From NCBI RefSeq assembly GCF_002165575.1, contig NZ_MXQF01000006.1, positions 62,001-126,000 on the forward strand: a DNA stretch of 64,000 nt. Direction: 5' to 3'. The stretch is from Pseudoalteromonas sp. A601 (GTDB taxonomy: Bacteria; Pseudomonadota; Gammaproteobacteria; Enterobacterales; Alteromonadaceae). The position numbers and the translations under genes were made by a program. The notes beneath the pieces were generated by a model. That model did not search any database, was not told the origin of the DNA, and saw only the letters and a list, made by a program, of their open reading frames with translations. Positions 19,001-25,139 of the stretch are shown here, piece after piece (the stretch's first letter is position 1; the number at the start of each line of letters is the position of its first letter).

Positions 19001-19237
19001 CATATACATCATGCCTTCAACACCTGTAATTGCATTTTCAATCGGTGCAGCGACAGTTTGTTCAAGTACTTGCGCTGACGCACCGGGGTAGGCTGCTGTA
19101 ACCTGTACTACAGGAGGGGCAATTTCAGGATACTGTGCAACCGGCAAGCTGCGCATTGCGGCAAGGCCTGCCAGCACAATAACAATTGATATAACAAACG
19201 CAAATATGGGTCTGTCTATAAAATAACGAGAAAACAT
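16064..19237 (-). CDS. RND multidrug efflux inner-membrane pump (AcrB/MexB type, HAE1)
   Basis: The 1057-residue protein opens MFSRYFIDRPIFAFVISIVIVLAGLAA and has the duplicated 12-TM, large-periplasmic-loop layout of AcrB. The proton-relay pair is present in TM4 (GIVVDDAIVVLENV, near residues 407-408). Length and motifs fit the hydrophobe/amphiphile efflux 1 family. It would pump drugs, dyes or detergents from periplasm and membrane through an outer-membrane channel of the TolC type, which is not encoded here. It starts 14 bp after the membrane-fusion protein gene, forming one operon divergent from a TetR gene. Confidence 0.96.
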   Translation of the reverse strand: MFSRYFIDRPIFAFVISIVIVLAGLAAMRSLPVAQYPEIAPPVVQVTAAYPGASAQVLEQTVAAPIENAITGVEGMMYMASTSTSSGATTIEVTFEIGTDIDQAAVNVNNRVKQVEARLPEETRRQGVVVQKGSSSFLQVHAFYSPDGSRDSLWTSNYVTLNILDRIKRIPGTTSVQIFGAKDYAMRIWLRPDVMSQLGVTVEEVAGAIRSQNSQYAAGSIGATPTSQSAQELVYSVTAQGRLSEPEQFEEIIIRSNIDGSSLRLKDIARVELGSKDYNFSGTINGKEAVLLGIFLQPGANALDVAAEVNGVLAEIKQQFPTGLAHLNSYDTTRFVEVSIREVVITLIEAMILVFLVVYLFLQNWRATLIPTLAVPVSLLGTFAGMYMLGYSINSLTLFGMVLSIGIVVDDAIVVLENVERIMHEEHVSAHEAAIKAMKEVSGPVVAIVLVLCSVFVPIAFLGGLTGELFRQFAITISIAVSLSGVVALTMTPALCVLILKQEHKQTARFFLWFNRVFTQITSKYVGTVGFMVRRGALGLLLMIGMVSITIGLWKNTPNSLVPDEDQGYYISAIFLPDGSSLERTEEVVKQVVAAVQSNPANENVVAFTGFDFIGGGYKNSAATLFVTQKHWDEREIDTKSLVNELFMKTAHINEALVLAFNPPAIFGLGNTGGFEFYIQNKGAGGPEKLQQAMGLMMAEAQKSPVLSGLQTLWRPNAPQLKVDVDREQARAMGIEIDDAFTALAGTLGTYYVNDFNKFGRAWQVLMSAEAEFRMKPDDIGRIYVKNSQGTMVPMSAFTNIEFSRGPESLNRYNNLSAVKLLGNAAPGYSSGQAISEVERIAKAVLPPDMTYDWTGSAYQEKRSSGTTGIALGLAVIMVFLILAALYERWSLPLSVMLALPFGTFGALVSIWLVGMTNDVYFQIGLVTLLGLASKNAILIVEYALMKHQQGWSASAAALEAARLRFRPIIMTSLAFILGVVPLVLSSGAGAGARHSVGTGVMGGMMAATFLAVFFVPLFFYWLTDRKLSEKRSRNELADEIAAHHKRENVDTTEGNL

Positions 19238-19251
19238 AAGACTCCCTGTGC

Positions 19252-20448
19252 TTATTCAGCGTTCGCACTGTTTGATGCATTATTTACCGCGACAGGCATG
19301 CCTGGGAAGAAAATCTTCGCCATGCCATCGATGATCACTTCGTCACCTTTATTAAGCCCTGACTTAATCAGCCAAAAGTTTTTATCGCCTTCGTTTTCTG
19401 GCTTTTGGATCCATTCACCTACTTCTACAGGTGCAGGGCGAGCAATTGTGCCACCTTGTTCATTTTTAGCGACAAGGTAAACAAATTTGCCTGTGCCATT
19501 ATCAAGCACTGCACGCTGAGGAATAACAAATGCATTTTTACGCACAGCGCCATTTAAACTAACACGCACAAATTGGCCAGGTCGTAGTTGAAAATCAGGG
19601 TTGGGAATAATAGCCTGTAATTCGCTGGTGCCGGTATTTGGGTTGATACGTACATCGGAAAAGTTTACCTCACCGGTGTGGCCATAAAGTGAACCATCTT
19701 GCAGTTTGAGAGAGGTTTTCCATTGACCATTTTTAGGTAGAGTGAGTGAGCCATTAGCCATATCTTGGCGCATTTGTAATTGTTCGCGCTCAGAAATACC
19801 AAAACGTAAGCGAACAGGGTCAAGTTGTGTGATTTGCGTAAGTAATAAATCAGGGCCAGAGACATAAGTGCCCTCTGAGACAAATTCACGGCCCATAACC
19901 CCAGCTACAGGCGCTTTGACTTGAGCGTATTCAAGATTAAGTTTTGCTTCGTTTAGCGCTACTTTAGCAGCCGCTAAATTGGTTTGTGCAATATCTTGTG
20001 TTGAGCTGGCATTATCGTAATCACGTTGTGAAACCGATTTATCTGCACGCAGCTTTGCCAACCTTTTAACATCGCGCTGTGCTTGGATAAGCGATGCATT
20101 TGCACCATCAAGCGCCGCTTGCGAACGCTCAACGGCCAATTGATAAGGTTCTAGGTTGATTGTAAATAAAGACTGATCTTTTTTTACTGTTTGGCCTTCA
20201 TCAAAATTACGTGATTCTAATATACCTGTTACACGGGCTCTTACTTCAACTTCTTTAGAACCTGACAGTGTCGCAGGTAATTCAATAGTGAAAGGCGCAT
20301 CTTCTGTTGTTGCTAAGATGGTCGATACTGACGCAGGATGCATAGCGGCTTGTTGTGCTTTAGGTGCTTCACTACATCCTTGAAGAAAGAGCGAGGCAGA
20401 GGTAAATAAAAATAATGACAATTTCGATAGTGCGAAAGGCTGACGCAT
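19252..20448 (-). CDS. RND efflux membrane-fusion lipoprotein (AcrA/MexA type)
   Basis: The 398-residue precursor has a lipoprotein signal with lipobox LQGC near residue 25. The mature part shows the barrel-sandwich/lipoyl and alpha-hairpin arrangement: VRARVTGILESRNFDEGQTVKKDQ, a coiled-coil segment around residues 85-160, APVAGVMGREFVSEGTYV, and the beta-barrel domain. It bridges the inner-membrane pump to an outer-membrane channel. The ATG at 20448 is chosen because GTGGAG precedes it and it leads straight into the signal peptide; the frame is open further upstream to 20487. Control by the divergent TetR is likely, given the inverted repeat between them. Confidence 0.95.
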   Translation of the reverse strand: MRQPFALSKLSLFLFTSASLFLQGCSEAPKAQQAAMHPASVSTILATTEDAPFTIELPATLSGSKEVEVRARVTGILESRNFDEGQTVKKDQSLFTINLEPYQLAVERSQAALDGANASLIQAQRDVKRLAKLRADKSVSQRDYDNASSTQDIAQTNLAAAKVALNEAKLNLEYAQVKAPVAGVMGREFVSEGTYVSGPDLLLTQITQLDPVRLRFGISEREQLQMRQDMANGSLTLPKNGQWKTSLKLQDGSLYGHTGEVNFSDVRINPNTGTSELQAIIPNPDFQLRPGQFVRVSLNGAVRKNAFVIPQRAVLDNGTGKFVYLVAKNEQGGTIARPAPVEVGEWIQKPENEGDKNFWLIKSGLNKGDEVIIDGMAKIFFPGMPVAVNNASNSANAE

Positions 20449-20547
20449 GGTTACTCCACAGTTCCAATTGTATAAGTATAGGTTCAAAGCAAGTTAAGCT
20501 GGTTGAGTATGGTTTGTTGTGTGATTTATAACCATAGCGTTCAATTA

Positions 20548-20577
20548 ATGATAGATATTCAGCTTAAGTAAACGCAA
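20548..20577 (-). promoter_or_regulatory. Candidate sigma-70 promoter of the RND operon
   Basis: On the minus strand, -35 TTGCGT (20577-20572) is followed after 18 bases by -10 TATCAT (20553-20548), a five-of-six match. The -35 box lies inside the left arm of the large inverted repeat, so a bound repressor would block it. Confidence 0.45.
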
Positions 20578-20620
20578 GTGTATACCTATTTTCTAAATGG
20601 GTATACACTTGCGTTTACTT
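20566..20620. promoter_or_regulatory. Large perfect inverted repeat, probable TetR operator of the efflux locus
   Basis: Two perfectly complementary 21-base arms (20566-20586 and 20600-20620) flank a 13-base spacer. Each arm contains GTATAC next to GCAAGTG or its complement. It lies in the divergent intergenic region between the RND operon and tetR, where TetR-family repressors bind. At RNA level the plus strand would fold into a 21-bp hairpin followed by a run of T, so it could also attenuate rightward transcription. The inverted repeat is seen directly; the operator role is inferred. Confidence 0.75.
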
Positions 20621-20667
20621 TTTTCAATGTTAATGTGAAAAAGAAATTGATTAAAATAGGGGGCGAT

Positions 20668-21267
20668 TTGGAATCAAGTAATAGTAAACAAAATGATGTG
20701 TTGTGTGCCGCGATTCAAGAATTTGCACAATACGGATTGCTCGGAACTACAATGGAAACAATTGCCAAGCAAGCCAATGTTTCAAAGCGCACCTTATATA
20801 AACATTACCCGAATAAAAATGCGCTATTTGACGACGTTGTTGCATTACTATTAGAACGCTTCTCGCAATTACACAAATACCAGTATCAAGCTGATGTCAG
20901 TATTTACGCGCAATTGAAAGAATTAGCAAAGGTATGTTTGTCACTTGGCAATGATGAAAACTACGTAACCTTATCGCGTATTGTGATCATTGAGTCGATG
21001 CGTGATAAAGAACAAGCCGCACGATTAGAAGAAAAGTTTTTAGACTGCGAGAAGGGGTTACTTACTTGGTTTGAGCAAGCCCATAAAGCGGGTGTATTAA
21101 ACGATGTGCCTGCGGATATCGCTGCTTCATTTTTTTACGGTGGATTAAAAAATATGGGCTATTGGGAGCAAGTTATAATGTGGAAGCCAGCTCTTGATGA
21201 ACAACGCTTAGAGCAATTAATAGATTTGACTTCACGGTTTTTTGTTAGCGGTATTAAGTTAACCTGA
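20668..21267 (+). CDS. TetR-family repressor, likely regulator of the RND pump
   Basis: The protein (199 residues from this start) has a TetR helix-turn-helix, TMETIAKQANVSKRTLYKHYPNKNALF, and a C-terminal helical ligand domain. The frame is open upstream to GTG 20578, but that codon is inside the inverted repeat. GTG at 20635 is an alternative. TTG at 20668 has AGGGGG upstream and gives the usual short arm before helix 1. The divergent position suggests it represses the efflux operon and itself. The stop codon lies within a MITE-like element, so the last residues are probably not original. Confidence 0.88.
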   Translation: MESSNSKQNDVLCAAIQEFAQYGLLGTTMETIAKQANVSKRTLYKHYPNKNALFDDVVALLLERFSQLHKYQYQADVSIYAQLKELAKVCLSLGNDENYVTLSRIVIIESMRDKEQAARLEEKFLDCEKGLLTWFEQAHKAGVLNDVPADIAASFFYGGLKNMGYWEQVIMWKPALDEQRLEQLIDLTSRFFVSGIKLT

Positions 21268-21456
21268 ACTCTGGATAATAAATCTATCTCCAGCGGCTAC
21301 TTTCAACGCTAACTGCGTTGAATTTACTTGCAATAGGCTAGCTATTGACGCGTAAATTCGCCTTGTTATCGCTAAAAGTCTCCGGCTGGAGACTAATAAA
21401 TATATTTGTGATTTAATATCAATACATTAGTACATCTCTTAACCAGAGTTCAGGTT
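21261..21456. mobile_element. MITE-like element (196 bp, terminal inverted repeats)
   Basis: The ends read TTAACCTGAACTCTGG (21259-21274) and its exact complement (21443-21458). The match extends to 20 bases with one mismatch. AAGTT flanks both sides (21256-21260 and 21457-21461) as a possible 5-bp target duplication. The interior is strongly self-complementary: TCTCCAGC/GCTGGAGA, GAATTTAC/GTAAATTC and CAACGC/GCGTTG. There is no coding capacity. This is the build of a non-autonomous palindromic element. It supplies the stop codon of tetR. Confidence 0.65.
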
Positions 21457-21465
21457 AAGTTAAAT

Positions 21466-21501
21466 AAAAAGAGGTTGAGCCTATCCTTAAGTTCAACCTC
21501 T
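21466..21501 (-). terminator. Terminator of the haloacid-dehalogenase-like gene
   Basis: AGAGGTTGA (21470-21478) pairs with TCAACCTCT (21493-21501). On the minus strand the stem is followed by TTTTTA. It lies 30 bp after the stop of the gene at 21531. Confidence 0.85.
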
Positions 21502-21530
21502 GGGTATTGATTTATTTCAGTGTAATATAG

Positions 21531-22295
21531 TTATTTTAGTAGTTCGACTAACTCAGTTAAATTTTGCACATTAAAGTCTGGTTTTTGTGCTAGAGGGTAT
21601 AATGCCTTACCAGGACGAGCAATAAATGCAGTTTGTAAGCCAGCTTCCTTCGCTCCAGCTACATCCCAACCATGAGCTGCGACCATTAAGGCATCTTCAG
21701 CTTTAACGTTTAATTGTTTAAGTGCCCATTCATAGGCTCGTAGGTCAGGTTTATATATTTTGATATCTTCAATACTGTATCTAGCTTCAAAGTAATCAGT
21801 TAAACCTGCACTTTCAAATTGAGCTTTTACGCCATTATTAGATGAGTTAGTTAAGCTGACCAATTTATAACCACTGTCTTTCAAAGCTTGCAAGCCTGCT
21901 TTAACGTCAGGGTGAGCAGGTAGGCTTAATAATGGTGTGACGATAGCTGTTTTAGCTTGTTCAGCATTAATTTTGATATCATTGTTTTGTGCCACCATTA
22001 ATAATGATGCAACGCCAATTTTGCCAAAGTCTTGATAATCACCAATTGCAGTGCTTACTAAAGAATGGTGTAACATAGTCGAAAACCAAAGCGGAAGTAA
22101 ATCTTCTCGTCCACCAAGCGCTTCACCAATCGATTCACGCATTGAATTTAGATCAAGTAAAGTTTCATTTACGTCAAAAATAATTACCTTAGGTTTAGGT
22201 TGAACAGATTCTGCTGCCATCGCATCCCCTCCAATTAATTGGCCCAACAGAACTAATGATAGACTTAGTTTTGTTAGCGATTTAAAAATAGTCAT
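21531..22295 (-). CDS. Exported haloacid dehalogenase-like hydrolase (type II)
   Basis: The 254-residue protein carries an N-terminal signal peptide (MTIFKSLTKLSLSLVLLGQLIGGDAMA, ending near residue 27). A HAD-superfamily domain of the L-2-haloacid dehalogenase type follows: IIFDVNETLLD with the nucleophile Asp, SLTNSSNNG, IKIYKPDLRAYEWAL with the conserved Lys, and MVAAHGWDVAGAKEAGL. Relatives are normally cytosolic, so the signal peptide is unusual. Dehalogenase activity is not certain, because this family includes other hydrolases. The gene is divergent from a LysR gene, which may regulate it. Confidence 0.88.
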   Translation of the reverse strand: MTIFKSLTKLSLSLVLLGQLIGGDAMAAESVQPKPKVIIFDVNETLLDLNSMRESIGEALGGREDLLPLWFSTMLHHSLVSTAIGDYQDFGKIGVASLLMVAQNNDIKINAEQAKTAIVTPLLSLPAHPDVKAGLQALKDSGYKLVSLTNSSNNGVKAQFESAGLTDYFEARYSIEDIKIYKPDLRAYEWALKQLNVKAEDALMVAAHGWDVAGAKEAGLQTAFIARPGKALYPLAQKPDFNVQNLTELVELLK

Positions 22296-22465
22296 ATATT
22301 TAATGCCTTTTAGTCACAGTTACAGAGGAGTAGTAATTAAAGATAATAACTTTCCAAACCCTCTAGTATAAAACTTTTGATCAGTATAATGTTTGGATTT
22401 TATAAATAAACTCTGTAAAACTAAAAGCTATATTCGAAAATATTAAATGTTATTGAGGAGTGTTT

Positions 22466-23362
22466 ATGTATAGTGTGAGTGATCTCGAAACATTTATTGC
22501 AATAGTCGAAAACAAAGGCGTACTAGCAGCGGCAAGCGCACAAGGACTTTCAGCTGCGACCGTCAGCCACAGGTTAGCAAAACTAGAGCGTGAATTAGCG
22601 ACAGTATTGGTTTTTAGGGATAGCCGACGAATTCGTTTATCGCCAGCAGGTAAAGTGTTTTATCACAAAGTGGCAACCATTCTAGAGGCATTGCATGATG
22701 CTGAATATTGTATTGGTGCACGAGGTTCGTCAGTGAGTGGCTTGTTGAGAGTAACCATGCCGCCATGGGTGTTTTCAAAGTTTGTAATGCCTAAACTAAT
22801 CGCGTTTGAGCAGCAATACCCTGATTTGCAATTGGATTTTTCAATTTCTGATAATTTCGTCAATGTGGTCGATGATGCACAAGATATTGCAATTAGAGTC
22901 GGTAAGTTAAATGATTCGGCGCTACTGTCACGAAAAATAGTCAATAATCATCGTGTCTTATGTGTTGCGCCAAGTTATGTTGAAAAATACGGTATGCCTG
23001 CGTCTTTTGAGCAACTCCAAACACATTTTTGGGTATGCTTACCTTGGCAGCGGCAATTAAAGTTGAAAGATGACAAGGGAAAAATAGTTAATTTCAACGC
23101 CAAGACGCGCTTTACTATTTCAAATTCAGACAATATGACCCAAGCGGCTATTGCAGGGCACGGTATTGCAATTAAATCTAAGTTAGCTATTCAAAATGAG
23201 TTAGATAATGGAACATTGCTTGAGGTATTACCTGGCATTTTAGCGGATGGTGACGCACCAGTCTGGTTTTTAAAACCACAGAACAGCTTAACAACACGTA
23301 AAACAGAAGTATTTTTTGAGTTTATGAAATCATTATTTGTAAGCCAAAATAGCTTATCTTAG
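22466..23362 (+). CDS. LysR-family regulator
   Basis: The 298-residue protein has the LysR winged helix (DLETFIAIVENKGVLAAASAQGLSAATVSHRLAKLE) and a C-terminal periplasmic-binding-like effector domain, nearest the CrgA/AaeR-like branch. The ATG at 22466 is chosen because GAGGAG lies 5 bases upstream; a GTG at 22460 is part of that site. It is divergent from the exported HAD-like gene (gap about 170 bp) and probably controls it. The effector is unknown. Confidence 0.9.
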   Translation: MYSVSDLETFIAIVENKGVLAAASAQGLSAATVSHRLAKLERELATVLVFRDSRRIRLSPAGKVFYHKVATILEALHDAEYCIGARGSSVSGLLRVTMPPWVFSKFVMPKLIAFEQQYPDLQLDFSISDNFVNVVDDAQDIAIRVGKLNDSALLSRKIVNNHRVLCVAPSYVEKYGMPASFEQLQTHFWVCLPWQRQLKLKDDKGKIVNFNAKTRFTISNSDNMTQAAIAGHGIAIKSKLAIQNELDNGTLLEVLPGILADGDAPVWFLKPQNSLTTRKTEVFFEFMKSLFVSQNSLS

Positions 23363-23470
23363 CTAGAGTAAACATGGTAACCCTAAAATAACGATAATCT
23401 AACAATTTGTCTTGTAATTAGCGCTAAAACTCGTAACCTTAGCGTAATAATAATATTATGGGGTGATAGG

Positions 23471-24025
23471 ATGGCACAAAGTAAAGTACCAAGCGCATTT
23501 GTTGAGCTGTCGTCACAAATACGACGTTTTGTTTCCCGCATAGTATTACCAGATGACGTTGAAGACATTGTTCAAGAAACCTTCGTGAAAAGCTATGAAG
23601 CTGATTTAAAACAAGATATTAAATATACCCATAGCTACATGCTAAAAACCGCAAAAAACTTGGCGCTAAATCACATAGCTAAATGGGATAATAAGCATAA
23701 CGATTCACTCGATACGGGTGATGATTATCAGCAGCATCTAAAATCGATGCAGCTCGAAGACGAAGTAACATCGAAAGAACGGTTTTTACTTTTCTGCCGC
23801 GCGACTGAACAGTTAAGCCAGCCTGTACGTAAGTGCTTTATTTTAAAAAAAGTCTATGGCATGAGCCAAAAAGAAATTGCACAGCAAATGAAGTTAAGCG
23901 AAAGTACGGTTGAGAAACACATAGCTAAAGGGCTGCTAAAATCGATGCAATATATGCAGCAACAAGAGCAAGTATCCACAGGCACTGAGCAAGTAAATGC
24001 GACTACCAGGAGGGTGGGTAAATGA
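23471..24025 (+). CDS. FecI-like ECF sigma factor
   Basis: The 184-residue protein has region 2 (DDVEDIVQETFVKSYEAD) and region 4 (VRKCFILKKVYGMSQKEIAQQMKLSESTVEKHIAKG) of ECF sigma factors of the FecI group. It directs RNA polymerase to the promoter of the linked receptor when signalled by the anti-sigma factor. The stop overlaps the fecR-like start by 4 bp (ATGA). Order and overlap match fec-type cell-surface signalling systems. Confidence 0.93.
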   Translation: MAQSKVPSAFVELSSQIRRFVSRIVLPDDVEDIVQETFVKSYEADLKQDIKYTHSYMLKTAKNLALNHIAKWDNKHNDSLDTGDDYQQHLKSMQLEDEVTSKERFLLFCRATEQLSQPVRKCFILKKVYGMSQKEIAQQMKLSESTVEKHIAKGLLKSMQYMQQQEQVSTGTEQVNATTRRVGK

Positions 24026-25098
24026 GCAATATTCATCAATTTTCATCTAAAGACGTTATTCAAGCACAAGCAAGCCGATGGATCAGCGCTATGGATCGCG
24101 GTTTAAATGACGACGAAAGAGCACAATTCCAGCAGTGGGTACAACAAAGTAAAGCACATCAAGATGCCGTATTTGATTTAGCGCAGCTGTGGGATGAGCT
24201 AAGTGTACTCAATGAGTTAAGTAGCTTATTCCCTAATAAACAAGTGCCTTCAAAAAATTCAATTTCAAATACTCGCTTTACATTAGCCGCAAGTATTTTT
24301 GCAGTGATGCTAATGGCGACATTTATGTTTGCAGGACACAACTATTACCCGAACTCAGTGCAAGATCAGGCCAAGTACAGCAAAATATACCGCACTAAAG
24401 TGGGAGAGCAGGCAACCTACGTATTACCAGATAGCACCATAGTGCAATTAAACACTAATAGCTTATTAGAAGTGGCTTATACCCAAGGACGCAGACAGCT
24501 CATTTTAAGTCGTGGTGAAGGGCGCTTCAATGTCGCTAAAGATGCATCACGGCCTTTTAGCGTCATGGCGGGTGACAAATCGTTCACTGCGTTGGGTACT
24601 GTGTTTAATGTTCAGCGTAACGACTCATCTGATTTAGAGCTGGTGGTTACTGAAGGGAAAGTGATGATCACTGATCCAAGTGTGGCGGTTAACGCGGATG
24701 ATTTTGTTAGATTGCAACAGGCTAATAATGAGACTGAGCAAGTGAAGAAAATTAACGCCAGTATTGTTATCTCTGGAGAAAAAGCACTTATTAAAGAAAG
24801 CATTACAAAACCAATTAAACAATTATCTATGGATGATGTGCAGCGAGATTTAGCATGGCAGCATGGCATGTTAATTTTTAACGGCGAACCTTTGAGTGAA
24901 GCATTACAAGAAGTGAGTCGTTATACTGCTACACGATTTGAGTTAAAAGACCCTTCACTAGCGTCGCTGAAAGTCGCAGGGGTGTTCAAAGCCGGAGATA
25001 TAATAGGTTTATTAGATAGCCTGCAAGCAAATTTAGCAATAGAGCATGAGCGATTAGGTGAGCATATTGTTAGCCTAACACAAGGCGATCATAGTTAA
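24022..25098 (+). CDS. FecR-like transmembrane anti-sigma regulator
   Basis: The 358-residue protein has the layout of FecR: cytoplasmic DUF4880 sigma-binding helices (ASRWISAMDRGLNDDERAQFQQWVQQ), one membrane segment around residue 92-112 (TLAASIFAVMLMATFMFA), the periplasmic FecR domain (VGEQATYVLPDSTIVQLNTNSLLEV), and a C-terminal STN-like segment that meets the transducer's signalling domain. It relays receptor occupancy to the overlapping FecI-like sigma factor. Confidence 0.92.
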   Translation: MSNIHQFSSKDVIQAQASRWISAMDRGLNDDERAQFQQWVQQSKAHQDAVFDLAQLWDELSVLNELSSLFPNKQVPSKNSISNTRFTLAASIFAVMLMATFMFAGHNYYPNSVQDQAKYSKIYRTKVGEQATYVLPDSTIVQLNTNSLLEVAYTQGRRQLILSRGEGRFNVAKDASRPFSVMAGDKSFTALGTVFNVQRNDSSDLELVVTEGKVMITDPSVAVNADDFVRLQQANNETEQVKKINASIVISGEKALIKESITKPIKQLSMDDVQRDLAWQHGMLIFNGEPLSEALQEVSRYTATRFELKDPSLASLKVAGVFKAGDIIGLLDSLQANLAIEHERLGEHIVSLTQGDHS

Positions 25099-25139
25099 GT
25101 TGGTGAGTTAAACTCTGACTAAAAACATGAAAAGTAGCA

